The notes under the pieces are model-generated. The model ran no database searches and was not told where the DNA came from. It saw only the letters and a list, made by a program, of their open reading frames with translations. From contig CM022670.1 of NCBI GenBank assembly GCA_012295275.1, positions 29,217,938 to 29,281,937 on the forward strand: a DNA stretch of 64,000 nucleotides, given 5' to 3'. Positions 52,907-64,000 of this stretch are shown piece after piece. Source of the stretch: Chrysomallon squamiferum. Lineage: Eukaryota; Mollusca; Gastropoda; Neomphalida; Peltospiridae. Position 1 is the stretch's first letter; each line of letters opens with the position of its first letter. The position numbers were made by a program, and so were the translations under genes.

Positions 52907-55900
52907 CTGTACATACCTCAGTATGTATAAATGTATTGTGTGTAAAACAAGAATAATGGAATTAATTATTTCAGATTTCATTGTTCTATTAGACTGCCTT
53001 ACCTTTCAGTTAATATACATAATACTGTCATAAATTCTAAACTGAATGGTTAGTGCTCAGTGAATAACATACATTCAGATATCATTTATTATGATTATAT
53101 GATAATATTTTATTTTTATTTTTTTATTATATTCTTTTATGACATTTTAGATGTTTAAAGCTTTCTTCGATTAATTTGTCAGTTTTGTTTAAACAAACTT
53201 GAGGAAATTATTAATGCCCAGCTTAGACTCTTTTACATTTGATTTTATTGTTTATATATTTGTATAGTTTAATTATTTGGCTAGAAAATATAGAATAATA
53301 TATGTGTGTTTAGTTCTAGATTTAAGGTAATTTAATGTATTTGGTCTAGATTCAAATATTATATTTCGGTGTTAAAATATGCTACTTCATTCAAATGTTA
53401 TTGTTATAGATAGATTTTAGACAGAATTATGATTCTTAAAAGAACACTCACTATAAAGTATTAGTCTTATTAATAGATTTTACATAGATTATGTTTTGTA
53501 CATAAAATACTTTTTACAATGTTGGTATTGTAGATAGACTTTAAACAGAATTATGATTCTTAAAAGATGCAGTTCTTAAATCTGCTATCTTGCAGTTAGT
53601 AATAGTGCAGCACCATGTAGATCACATAATGTCATAAATTAAAATATCACAAAAACAAATAAACTCAGATGAACTATTTTAATAAAAATGCAAGAAGTGA
53701 GGCTAAATGGAGGGAATGATATCCATACACAAAATACAGCAGACTCATTAAATCAGAAATAAGTCATGTCATTTTGTTCTTTAATTTGCATCAGAAATCA
53801 GAGTAGCATCATTGCCCAACTTACCCCAAAAATATGATTCAGTAAGATTCTGGTTTAGTCAGGGTCCACATTTCCATGTTGTCTTAGTAAAATGTTAATG
53901 TTTTCTGCACATTTCAGGAAAAGTTACCTGAAGAGCTGTAAATTCAGAGTGTTTCGTTTTTTTGTGGGGGTTTTTGGGGTTTTTTTTCTCATTATATGAT
54001 TAAATGATGCAATATTTCTAAGGTGACCCAGCAGAGGCTTAGATCAAGAATTTATACAGGATTTTCTTGTTTATTCCTGTGAGCTGTTGACTAGTAATCT
54101 GTTATGAAATGATTGTTAATAAAATAATGTAGTGTTAATATGAACTTAGTAAATATTTTTATTGTTTAATTATGCATTATTGAGGGACATTTCTCTTGAG
54201 AAGGAAGGAAGATATTTTTTTTAACTATATTTTATTATTTTTATTGTTGTTGTTGTTGTTGTTGTTGTTACCATTATACATTTTTATTTTTATTATCATT
54301 TTATTTTATTTTTAATGCTTAAAATGTGTCTTTTTCTGTTTTTTCAATTATAATATTTATTTTAGGTGGCACTCTGTTGGATACTGCAAGTATATCAACA
54401 TCTGGTATGACAGCTGTGTTTTAAACCCTAGATGTAGACTAATTGTTGTGTGTGAAATCTGTAGTGCATGATTTATTGTGGAGGTTGATTTTTGGATACT
54501 TCTGATTTTTTTCAGACGTTATACATGAAGAAGGTGAACACTGTGGTACTGTTGCTGTTTACTAAGACAACATTTTTTCATTCATGTTGTAACAAACACA
54601 GATATTAACATACCTATTTTCACTTACAAATCATTCTAAGAGGTATTTTCTCAGTTGTTATGTGATTGTTTAAAGGTTAGAAATGACTTTGATGATTTTA
54701 GACAGTGGAATCTACCCTTGAATTATTCTGTGAGATCATATAGATCATAATGAGTATAATTTTATACAAGTTACATTCAAAATATAACAGAAAGAACAAT
54801 TACATTAATTTCAACATGGTACAAGTCTAATGTGTTTAATGATCTTGGTAATGTTTATTTTTATGTCTCATAATAAATCATTATTATCTTATTTTACAAG
54901 TCATATAATGAAAATGCCTCTTTATTATGTTTGGTGCATGAATAATCCAGTGTCTGCTGTTTTTTGTACAAAGTACAGAAAAAAATAGATAAAGTATCTG
55001 TGTTTTGCACGTAGCCTATTCAGATATGTGACAGTTTTACTTTTCTAATTTAAAAAAAAAAAAAAAAAAATTATCATTAAGCAAATTTTTACAACATTTC
55101 TGAATAGTCTATTTTTAATATTTCTTATTTTCTTACTTTTGAGTTCATTCTTGAGATAAAGTGATTATTTTGCTATGTTTGAGCTTTCCATTTTTCATAA
55201 AATAAGTAAACAGCTATTAATTTTCTAACAATTTTCTTTCTTCATAATAAAAAATTTACACTTGCTTTCAGAGCATTTCCTAAATAATGAGCAAAATGCA
55301 TTATTACTTCACTGTCAAAGCAAATGTTTTTAAAAACCAAACTGACTGTCTTCAGTAACTCACTATTTCAGATAGAATTTTTTTTTTTTTAATTTTAGTT
55401 TGAATGATATTAATATTTGATGACAATATGTAAATATTCCTGCAGCTGAGCATAGTAATAAGCAAAACCAATATGGAATTTTTAATTAATGATAACATTT
55501 TTGACTGAGTGAATTATGGGTGAATTACTATTATTATTATTATTATTTTTAATACTGTCTTACAAATGGTTGTTGAAAGCTTCATAATGGTTACAGTTGA
55601 TATGTAAAATACAATGGACACTGTTTTTAGATGGCATTTTTTGTTTATATCTATTAATAGGAGGATTGTACAATCTAACATTTTATTGACATTAAACTTA
55701 AAGCTTCTGGGTTTTGGGGTTTTTAAAAAAAAAAAAAAATATGCAGATGTCTTCATTTTGAGCTAATTTTTAGATTTGTTTTAGTATTTTTTTTAATACA
55801 TATTTTGCAAAATGAAATAAAATTGACATTGCCAGAAACTCATTTATGATAATGTTTCAAACAAAAAAAATTTCTGCAAATTTTAAAGATTTTTTAAAAC

Positions 55901-57646
55901 ACTTTTATAACTTATAGACATATAAAGATTTTAATTTTATAATTGCTGGTAACAGTAAATGTAGCAAATAAATGCCAGCATTCAGATGTTCTGCATCTTG
56001 ACTTGACTGTTTATACTTGCTAAATAATTAACACAGTTCTGAAGACATATACTGTTTTTATGAAATCTTTTTATTATCTTACTGAGATGTTATAACTGAT
56101 ATATTTGTTTTCAATTTTTGTGATTACTAGATTTTATATAATTTAGTTGTTTTCTGATTGAGATGTTATGACTGATATATTTGTTTTCAATTTTTGTAAT
56201 TACTAGATTTTTATAGTAGTGCATCAAGCAGTCCTTCTTCAGTACCTGATGATGGTATGCCCATTTGATTTATCTAACACACTTCTGCTTTCTAGGGCAT
56301 CTTAGTCTGCTTTGATTATGGTATTTCAGCTAGATAGTGCTGAACAAAAATCTCTCTCACCTTCTTGCTATGTAGCAGCAGCCACAGCTCCATTTAATAA
56401 AATAATGCACAAATCATTCTTGCACTTGGGAGCATTGTGTATTTAACTAGCATTAATGTGAAATTTATCTTCAGACAACAAATTAAGGTTCTAAGCAGGA
56501 TTGTTTTCGATTTGTATGAAGTTAGCTGCATGTGTATGTAGTTACAATATAAAAACACGGAGATTTTTTGTTATTAAAGTTAATATGTAATCGGTAATGG
56601 TTTCTAAAATATTTATGACAATTATTTCCATAATATCATAGCACTTTTTTCCTTGTTAATATAATAGTAAATGAATAAGATTCATTATTTTCTCAGTATG
56701 AAAAGAGAAATAATTTCATTCTTTCTTTATTTAATTTTTTTTTGTTGTTGTTGCAAGAAATTCTTTATTTCTTGTCATTGTGTCTTTAAGTGAAAATCTC
56801 AGATTTGGGGATTATTTTTTTCTTATTTATATTTTCTGCTGCTTGTTAAACCTCACCTTATTTCTTTTCATTGTTTTTCATGTTTACTGAATTGGATGTT
56901 GTTTTGTTAAACTCTGCATTTACTTTTGTTCCACTGCATTATCCTAATTATAAAATTATCTTTTTTTCAATATTTTTATTTAATTATTTTCTTCTGATCT
57001 TAGTAATTATAAAAAAATTTATGAATTAAAAATTATGAAATGATTTATATCAAAAGATTTATTTTATACATGATGTAAATTTTCAGAACTAATTTCCTTC
57101 AGTAAATAAAACATTGTAATTTTGTAAGTCCTGCATTATAACATTTAAAAAAAAAAATTGTAAATGTATTCAAAAACTTAACAAATAAATGTATATAACA
57201 GAAAATTAATTTTTGCATTTGAAAACTGTTAAGTAAAAAATAACCTGCCTTTTTTTGAAACTTGCTAAGCTATGTGTTGTTGCATGAAATAGATATCAGT
57301 TAACTCACTGTCATCCTGCTTGTAATGTAATGAACTGAATAACTGACATTTTATTATTTTCTTTAAAAGAAAAAGGAATGTTCACATTACTGAAATTAAT
57401 TAATAGCAAGTTATTTTATTTATTTTTTTTGTAGGTATATCTTATTCCTAGATACAGATTAAAGTGTATACGTAAATCCTTTTTCTTTCTTTCTTATATA
57501 TAAAAAAAAAAAAAAAAATGCTTGTTAATCTGTAGTAGTTATTTTTTTGACATCAAAGAAATATTGTATTTGTAGTGAAAATGTTTCAGATATTTTAGAT
57601 GTGGGTTGTATTTTTTAATGTAAATACTCTGCTGGGTTACTTCTTG

Positions 57647-57681
<35 letters not shown>

Positions 57682-59463
57682 GTTATTGATATTATTTATA
57701 TTATTTCAATATAAAAAATTATATTATTGAAGGAATTTTATTTATTTTATTTATTTTTTTCCATAGAAGCTGTACAAGTTGAGCATTTGCGAAGTTCAGG
57801 AGTTTTTGATGAACCTTCATCATCACCAAAAATCCATCGTAAAAAAATTGGTTCTGAAGACTCTGAGGTTGATGTTAAGGAACTGATTGAAACACTGCAG
57901 GAGTCTGAAAACTTACACGAGCAGGCAGACATCATCCACTATATCTATGTAACAAAGTAGGTAACACAAGTATGAAGATATGTTGTAATTTTTAAAATAG
58001 GTTTTTACAGGTTGAGGAAATCTGAAAAGCTCCGAAATCCAAAACATTTTCAGAGCAACTCAATATAGTGATTTCAAATTGTTTTGCATACACAGACTTT
58101 ATTTTATGCACAAAAGTATAAAAAGTATTGAACAGACAAAATCCTGCAGACCATTTGTAATTGTTGTATATAAAATATAAATAGGTTTCAGATTTAGACT
58201 TAGGTTATATTCTCAGGCTGACTCCTTATATTCTAAAATGGAAAACATTCTGAAACTGGAAACACTGCCAGTTTCAAGCATTTCAGATAAGGGATGTGCA
58301 TCATGTGTTAAGGTCATCTCAAAGCAATTGTCTGTATCGCTGTTCACTAGTTTCATAACAGGATTTACTGTGATGACCATCCTAATTTTTAATGTCAGCA
58401 GTGAAAATAAAATTGGAATTGTCATTCCCTATTATGTTACAAGTAACACTGCAACAAACATTTCACAAAGTTTATTTACTTGTTTGCCTTGATTTTCAAA
58501 TGAGCAAAAATGAGATTATCATTATTATTTTTATAACATATAAAATAAAGCTTTATATAATACATTTTTTAAATCTATGTTTATTTCTGTTAATTTTGTT
58601 TACAGAGGTCCTGATTTTGATACACATCTTGGAAATCAGACATGCACTGTAAAAGATCTTCTCTCTGAACTTTATGAAAAGGTAAAAATATAAAAATGCA
58701 TTTAATAAGATAGATTCAAGATAGGGCTTTTATTTTTAGTGGGATGATCATGAAGGTTTCATATATTTTTAAGTATATAGTCTCATGTCCAAAAATCTAT
58801 GTCACTCTTCATATATCCTAAATTGTTTTATGCAATATTTTTATTGTTGTCTTTTTAAGGCTGGACATTGGCGTCAGTGGTGGCTTGTCCGACACACAGC
58901 AGGCATGCTGAAGAAAAGAGTGGAAGATTTAGCACTGGTATAAAATCAATCTACTTAAATATATGACAAATATAAAATTTAAACTGAAGAAAATTAGAAT
59001 TAGAATTATTGTAATTTTTTTTAAATCTTCACTGTATTAATGTGTTATAGAAAACACTGAGAATTTTAAAAACATGAAATACAGGTACCACTTAATCTTT
59101 TAAGGTAATCAGCTAGAGATTTGAACAGTTCTTTTAGCAGATATTTGCAGTTCAATCTGAGTTAATGTATTTGACTGTTTTCATAATTTCCTTCATAATA
59201 TTTCTGTTTTAGGCTGCCACAGATCTGCTTGTCAGACAGAAACAGCTTTCAGTTGGGATGCCACCAGATGGTGAGAAAATTATAACTTGGTGAGTAGTCA
59301 GTTTTCTACATACATTACATGTTAAACTGATTTTCATATTTTCATATTAGATTTTTAGTTAGAATACACTGGAATAAACATCCTCATTTTCCTGCAGCTA
59401 ATGCATAGATTCTGAAGATGGTATTTAATTTAAAAGTTAATTTATTGGAGGAATTATTGTTAC

Positions 59464-59494
<31 letters not shown>

Positions 59495-60479
59495 TTAACC
59501 TAAAGGTTATACATATTGAACATTTGCAGTTCATTGTTTTTTAATGAAGCTTAAAAAATACATTATACAAGACTATCAATACAAGAGTAATATTTAATTA
59601 TTGTTAAATTCATTGTTGCTGTATAAAATGTGACTGTGAGAAGATAGGCTGGTATATTGTTTTAATTTCAGTCCTCTGCCACCAGATGAATTGTCAGCTA
59701 TTATTTACAGTGCCTGTGGTACAGATACCAGCAGTGCTTCTCTAACACAAGTGAATTTAATGATTTTTTTAATTTATTATTATTTTGCTTAAAAACTAAA
59801 ATCTTATTTATCATATCTGTAATTATTTGGGAGAATGTGATGTTATCTTTATAAATGTATGCTAGGCTCTGCATTATGGAATAGCTGAATTTTCTTTGTT
59901 AAAATTTACTTTTAAAAATATATATATTTTTTTTTATTGTGAATTAATGTTTGTGTATGAAGTAATTTGAAGTGTGTGTGGGTGTGTGTGCATGTGTGTT
60001 CATGTGTCTATTTGAAAGGACATAGAGGGTCATAGCAATGCATGGGTAGATAGACATATTATTGCTTCTAATCTTGGAATCTTGAAATGGAACAACACAT
60101 TAATTTCATGGTTTATTATAATTTATTTACTTTTCTTTTTATTTATATGAAAAATGAAGGAACTGTTGATCTACCTAGCTATGTTTATACGGACAGAACC
60201 TAAATTATTTCAAGAAATGCTGCGACTCAGAGTTGGTCTCATCATTCAGGTCATGGCTTCAGAACTGATCAGAACACTGAACTGTTCAGGTTAGCTGAGT
60301 AAAACAGTATATTAATAAAACAATTTGAACAGAACTGATTTGCAATATTCTTATTAAATCCTGTAAACTTGAAGCTTATCTTTAACAGCTCTATGTGTGT
60401 GTCTAACTGATGCAGACATACATGCATATATGTTTCTATTTTATTAATAAATATTGAATAGTGGTTTATTAATTATTTT

Positions 60480-60523
<44 letters not shown>

Positions 60524-62368
60524 CATGCACAAACAGACAAACAAACACATTGCAGTAAAGCCATGTGCTGATTATAATTAAATCTAAAAGTGGAGGGGTT
60601 TGTGGGGTTTTTAATTGGTGACACTATATAATTTTACATAATATAATTTTATAAATTATCATTTGTTAATAATCACAAACAGAATAAAAACAAAATTTGT
60701 ATGTAATTTCTTACTCCCTAAACTGTTTTGACTGCAATATAGCACATTAATTTTTATCTCCAGTTGATGAGGCTTCTGATCATCTGCTTAATCTCAGTCC
60801 ATTTGAAATGAAGACTCTCTTGCACCACATTCTCAGTGGCAAAGAGTTTGTGATAAACAAAGGTAATTCTTACTGGAATTAATTGACTTATTCTGATAAT
60901 TAAAAATATTACAGAATAGTTTAAATCAAGCTAATCTTTACATGTTTTTTTTATATATATATATTATTATTACTCTTAATATTTCATTTTTTATTTTTTA
61001 TTTTTATATTGTTAATCAAAGTATAATTATGTGTTATAGTTTATTGTTAATTAAAGTAAATTATGTGATTTAATTAGAATTATGCATCTTCCAGACATTT
61101 CTCTGTAATACTTAAATTTTTTTATTTATTATAGGATTGTTATTCTTCTGAAAGGCTTTATTTTTATTTTCATATATTTTTTTTTAAATCTGTATAATAT
61201 ATAATACTTTCTACAAAAATATTTTGAAATATTTGTACAGTGATGATTTTTAATTAAAATTACAAAAAAATTAATAAAATTAATTATAACAAACACAAGA
61301 TTTTGTTGCATCAATGCATGCCTGTTTTAATTATTGCTTATCATTAGTGTTTATTTCCATGCTGGCATGATGAAAATAGAGATAAATGAACCAAAAAGGA
61401 ACTGCTTGAGTTTCTTTGGTATATGGGGTCGTTTCTGATTTGATTTTAGTTGTTTTACTTACCAATAGAATTTAAAAAAAAAAAAAAATTGGCCTGTTAT
61501 GAATGAAATTTCTTTCTTTTTATTATTATTTTTATAATCCTTTAATATATTAAATGAAAGCTGTTTGACGTGAATTTGTAGATTTTTAATGTGAGAATAT
61601 ATATGCATGTGCAAAGACAAAGCAAGGATCATAACTTTCACCAGCAAATTGTTTAAAATGACACTTATGATCCAGTTATTATTATTATTATATTTTAATT
61701 TTTTAGCCTCTTCTAATAGTTGTCTAACTTAGATAATAACGAAAAAAAAAAAAAATATATATATTGTGCATACATCAAGATTATGTGTATTTTTTTGTGT
61801 ATTTTTTTTTTTTTTAACAACAAATTAGTCATTTCAAAGGCTACTGTGTGATCAAATTTTATGCAGTTGTGACATCATTGCTTCAGACTGTTTAGCTCTG
61901 ACATTTTTGTAGTGTCAATACTACACTGAAAAAAAAAAATCCCCAGTTCTTAGTCTGCCTTGTATTCAGTTAATAATATTCGAGTTGCAAAGAAGTAGAA
62001 TAACAGCATTATTAAAATATTTATTTATAGCACTATATGTTTAGTGAAAAAATTAGAAAACGTGGCTCATGGATGATTGGTAGTAATGTGGTTTTTCTAC
62101 TGTTACACAACAGACAAAAAACTTAAACTTTAAAAAAAGTATTCATTGGTTCCATTCATTTCATTTTCTTGCAATGCTTCTCTAGTATCGACAGGTCATG
62201 AAGATGATCATCACATCTCAATTCATTCTAAACGGAGCAGAGAAGAAATAAATGTATTTGCCAGGAACACAAAGGTTACAATCATTTTTATTTGAAATAA
62301 GTTAGTTGTATTCCATTAATAAGAAACTAGATGCAACAGACAGAAATGTCTCTTTACAAACTGCTTTA

Positions 62369-62425
<57 letters not shown>

Positions 62426-64000
62426 CCAGTATGAGACTATGCTTAGTCTTTGTACTGTTGCCCCAAACTGGCACAGGTAATTATTTTAAAGCTAACTGTA
62501 TACAGGATATTTAATAATGTTAATATGACTGGATATATGGGCTATTGTTTCTTAAGTAAGTATAAAAAATAATTCCTGAACCACAAAATGGATTCATTCT
62601 TCAGTGAACAATAAGAACTATCTCTAGCTGGTAAATACAAAGATGTACCTGGCCACATTACTTAGAGAGGACAGCCTGCTGAATGTGCATGTTTTTGTCA
62701 AATGTTGCTTAATAATAACAAAATAATTGAACAAAAGATCAGTGACTTAAAAATAGACTAGTGAATGAAAACTACTTAGCGAATTGTTTTTTCATTTGCT
62801 TTCTGCATAATCTGTTCTTATTAACTGGGTCTTTTTCTGAAGAGTTTATGTTGCTTATATCCAAAATATAATAGTAATGACTGTGATTTTGTAATCTGAA
62901 ATATTTGCATGTAGTAACAAAGATTCATAGCATGGGTTTGAAATGCATTTACTTTTATTTTTCATCTTGAAACTAATTAACACAAAGGAAAAAATATTAA
63001 ATTCGATTCACATTTATTATTCTTAACTTAGTAATCAGAATATTAAGTTTTTAAATCAAAGTAACACCATTGAATAATTTTTATAAACTGAAAAATAAAT
63101 TTCATTTAGGTTAATGCAACTAATTTGTCTGCTGTTTTTTCAATACTTGATACAGACCATCATAATCATTAACAAACAATTTTCTTACCATGTTTTTAAA
63201 ATTAAAACATTTGGCAAATAGAGTGTTTTTTTAAATTAAATTCCTAAATTATTCAGAGTTGTTAATTTAATTGTTAACTCAGAAATGCCCTGGTTAAGTA
63301 CTGGAGAACAGATTATGCAGATGTCAAGAAGAAAACATTCGGTGAGTTTTAATTTTTATTTTTTTAAATGCATTACTTAAATGGAATTGGTTTGAACTGG
63401 TTTGAGATATGATTTCTTTTTTTTTTCTGAAATATGATGAAAGTGGCTGTAACATTTAATTGTAATCAGAAATGATTCAGTAATAAAGACTAATAAGTCA
63501 GTTTAATGGACTTTATTGTGGAAAGTGAAATAAGAATATACAGAATGATTCTGTTATATGTGAATGAAATTTGTTTAGGGTTGAATACAACTTGCAGGCT
63601 GAATGTCTTAATTTACTCAGATATTTATATCTTTTCTTTACAGAAAAAAAGTGTATAAAAACAATTATATATAATTCAAATTCATAAATGTGTGTATGTG
63701 TGTATTTGTGTATTTTAATTTTTCCAATTTTCTGTAATTTGTGTAAGGACAATCAAACATAATCTTTTATAGCCTGTTTTTAAAATCTTTATAGCATTAC
63801 AAACAAAATAACTCATCAAATGAAAAATGATTACTGTGATTTAGATTGTACTTTCATTTTATGTAGCTTGTTGTTGGTCAGAAAGACTTGCCTCTTGAAG
63901 AATATGGGGATGACACTGTTGACAGGCAGGGCCAGTGGCTGCGAAGACGCCGCTTAGATGGAGCCCTTAATCGAGTTCCCATTGGATTTTATCCAAGAGT
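38174..64000 (+). CDS. PHKA: Phosphorylase b kinase regulatory subunit alpha, 3' end outside window
   Basis: Exons: 38174-38251, 38673-38831, 39462-39678, 39848-39930, 40276-40356, 40709-40807, 41255-41296, 41769-41873, 42156-42209, 42391-42513, 42790-42885, 43151-43258, 43567-43645, 43921-44055, 44563-44672, 47246-47390 or 49276-49420, 50398-50473, 50965-51053, 51240-51416, 51874-51918, 54366-54404, 56207-56254, 57767-57956, 58606-58681, 58860-58937, 59213-59289, 59672-59750, 60160-60289, 60764-60862, 62186-62274, 63312-63341, 63867 to the edge. About 1056 residues; phases agree. This subunit restrains the gamma kinase that activates glycogen phosphorylase. The start [18 protein letters not shown] is nearly the human one. 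The N-terminal half is the glucoamylase-like domain ([56 protein letters not shown]). GDKTNHG and the late [19 protein letters not shown] separate alpha from beta. About 170 residues, including the prenylated tail, lie beyond the edge. Confidence 0.93.
45398..45506 (+). repeat. Dispersed repeat, copy 2 (PHKA intron 15)
   Basis: It starts GAATGGGCTGACTATAATAG and ends GAAGAGTGAAACCTTGATA. It is the partner of the copy at 37920-38028. It carries CTGCATTTCAG, which resembles a splice acceptor. Confidence 0.85.
46987..47034. repeat. TG dinucleotide repeat
   Basis: About 23 TG units about 210 bases upstream of PHKA exon 16a. TG repeats in introns can bind splicing factors; a role here is only a guess. 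Confidence 0.95.
47246..47390 (+). CDS. PHKA: PHKA exon 16a (mutually exclusive alternative)
   Basis: This 145-nt exon enters at phase 0 and leaves at phase 1. It encodes [20 protein letters not shown], then [19 protein letters not shown] and IFALSKQML. It aligns with human FIDQQQFYLALDN...YLCSRW...GQPTITF. The exon at 49276-49420 has the same length, phases and fold pattern. Joining both would break the frame, so each transcript can use only one. Confidence 0.85.
49276..49420 (+). CDS. PHKA: PHKA exon 16b (mutually exclusive alternative)
   Basis: This 145-nt exon, 1.9 kb after 16a, has the same phases (0 to 1) and the same TCAACAG-TTC acceptor context. It encodes [38 protein letters not shown] and [10 protein letters not shown]. 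About 13 of 48 residues match 16a, including F-x-D, FY, YL, W and LGRPT. The human protein aligns with either. It has no stop or frameshift and intact splice sites, so it looks functional. Confidence 0.85.
51240..51416 (+). CDS. PHKA: PHKA exon 19, basic linker with phosphosite-like motifs
   Basis: This 177-nt phase 1-1 exon carries KRATS (residues 662-666) and RRSRS (672-676), followed by IQIDREQLQ. The Drosophila alpha subunit, as I recall it, has a similar KKTRSINVD segment, so the site seems conserved in invertebrates. Such basic-Ser motifs fit cAMP-dependent kinase targets, but that is inference. Confidence 0.8.
51874..51918 (+). CDS. PHKA: PHKA exon 20 (45-nt symmetric exon)
   Basis: Encodes [15 protein letters not shown] across phase 1-1 boundaries. 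Its acceptor, AAAAATGAAAG, has purines rather than pyrimidines directly before the AG. It can be skipped without a frame change. Confidence 0.7.
52846..52902. repeat. TA dinucleotide repeat
   Basis: About 28 TA units preceded by a TATG/TGTA-rich stretch. It gives rise to spurious open frames on both strands. Confidence 0.95.
53407..53567 (+). repeat. Short direct duplicate, 124 bases apart
   Basis: TAGATAGATTTTAGACAGAA at 53407 is followed by TTATGATTCTTAAAAGA. The 37-base unit recurs at 53531-53567 with two differences. Confidence 0.75.
54366..54404 (+). CDS. PHKA: PHKA microexon 21 (39 nt)
   Basis: Encodes [12 protein letters not shown] between a good acceptor (TTATTTTAG) and donor (GTATGA). 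It is phase 1-1 and serine/threonine-rich. It lies 2.4 kb and 1.8 kb from its neighbours and is probably optional. Confidence 0.6.
56083..56215 (+). repeat. Tandem duplication spanning a PHKA splice acceptor
   Basis: The unit at 56083-56139 (TGAGATGTTATAACTGATAT, TTGTTTTCAATTTTTG, ATTACTAG-ATTTT) recurs at 56159-56215 with only a few changes, offset 76 bases. The second copy provides the acceptor of exon 22. The first has the same TACTAG-AT, but its reading frame meets TAA within three codons. Confidence 0.85.
56207..56254 (+). CDS. PHKA: PHKA microexon 22 (48 nt)
   Basis: Encodes [16 protein letters not shown], phase 1-1, with donor GTATGC. It is serine-rich and probably optional. Its acceptor lies in the second copy of a tandem duplication. 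Confidence 0.65.
56255..57766 (+). other. PHKA intron 22
   Basis: An AT-rich intron of 1.5 kb with poly-T and ATT repeats (57653-57680). No exon or other feature is recognised. Confidence 0.65.
60483..60520. repeat. GT dinucleotide repeat
   Basis: About 19 GT units in PHKA intron 28. Confidence 0.9.
60863..62185 (+). other. PHKA intron 29
   Basis: A 1.3-kb AT-rich intron with homopolymer A and T runs. No coding signal on either strand. Confidence 0.65.
62369..62426. repeat. ATT trinucleotide repeat
   Basis: About 19 uninterrupted ATT units in the intron between PHKA exons 30 and 31. Shorter ATT runs occur at 48593-48632, 57653-57680 and 59463-59494. Confidence 0.95.
63312..63341 (+). CDS. 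PHKA: PHKA exon 31, likely 30-nt microexon (start uncertain)
   Basis: Encodes [10 protein letters not shown] and ends at a good donor (GTGAGT). The neighbouring exons require phase 0 at both sides. The better-looking acceptor at 63281-63282 would need phase 1 and is incompatible. The AG at 63310-63311 fits and aligns with human GIMQLKSEIKQ. RRKHS may correspond to the human RRLS phosphorylation site nearby. An undetected microexon upstream is the alternative. Confidence 0.5.
63867..64000 (+). CDS. PHKA: PHKA exon 32, cut by the window edge
   Basis: It begins [16 protein letters not shown] and continues [19 protein letters not shown], then IGFYPRV at the edge. This is the conserved start of the C-terminal calmodulin-like region of the alpha subunit. 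Confidence 0.9.

Larger units (their letters stand above)
51919..54365 (+). other. PHKA intron 20
   Basis: A 2.4-kb AT-rich intron. It contains a long TA repeat (52846-52902), a spaced duplicate (53407-53443 and 53531-53567) and a TTG repeat (54244-54270). No exon is seen. Confidence 0.65.

Noticed and set aside
52717-53033. Open frames across the TA repeat
   Set aside because: They translate simple repeat (alternating Tyr-Ile) on both strands.
62430-62476. Exon-like segment between AG and GT after the ATT repeat
   Set aside because: It reads openly and has splice-like ends, and could continue into 63283-63341, but the joined frame ends at phase 1 and hits a stop in exon 32. It cannot belong to the PHKA frame.
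63283-63311. Longer version of PHKA exon 31 from the better acceptor at 63281-63282
   Set aside because: From phase 0 this start gives TAA after four codons. The shorter start at 63312 fits both neighbours.
38174-64000. Assignment to the beta subunit (PHKB)
   Set aside because: [28 protein letters not shown] and [13 protein letters not shown] are alpha-type; beta differs at these places.
1-64000. tRNA, rRNA or CRISPR features
   Set aside because: No cloverleaf with promoter boxes, rRNA core motif or spaced direct repeats were recognised.

Overview
The window is nuclear DNA from an animal, almost certainly a bilaterian invertebrate. It is very AT-rich and full of short tandem repeats. Its genes are split into many small exons with GT-AG introns, and the protein sequences sit at invertebrate-to-vertebrate distances from the human orthologues I remember. 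I cannot fix the phylum; a mollusc or a chelicerate would fit. There are no bacterial features: no operons, ribosome binding sites or CRISPR arrays.

Layout. (1) 1-2514: intron or upstream DNA with the remains of a transposable element. (2) 2515-7475, plus strand: the last three coding exons of a proline- and serine-rich protein that resembles the C-terminal part of OTU deubiquitinases (OTUD4/ALG13 group), then its 3'UTR. (3) About 8.7-19.3 kb: a gene-poor, AT-rich spacer holding a candidate terminal-inverted-repeat element at 12333-12993. (4) 19276-32250, minus strand: a complete class-5 P4-ATPase lipid flippase (ATP10A/B/D type), 22 coding exons, 1240 residues in a continuous frame. (5) 32896-35022, plus strand: complete COMMD8, five exons, 188 residues, head-to-head with ATP10. 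(6) 35923-36514, minus strand: complete UQCRQ, two coding exons, 82 residues, tail-to-tail with COMMD8. (7) 38174 to the right edge, plus strand: phosphorylase kinase regulatory subunit alpha (PHKA), from its start codon through about 1056 residues; the C-terminus lies outside the window.

The genes are independent housekeeping units: membrane lipid asymmetry, endosomal cargo recycling, respiratory complex III and glycogen breakdown. The ATP10-COMMD8 pair is the exception in arrangement. The same head-to-head pair, ATP10D and COMMD8, lies at human 4p12, so this looks like an ancient shared promoter.

Most notable findings: a duplicated 145-nt PHKA exon whose two copies must be mutually exclusive to keep frame; a run of four skippable phase 1-1 exons in the PHKA regulatory linker; a tandem duplication that copied a PHKA splice acceptor; a flippase whose membrane PISL motif reads PLPL; oppositely oriented CCAAT boxes in the ATP10/COMMD8 promoter; and a 109-bp repeat present twice around PHKA.
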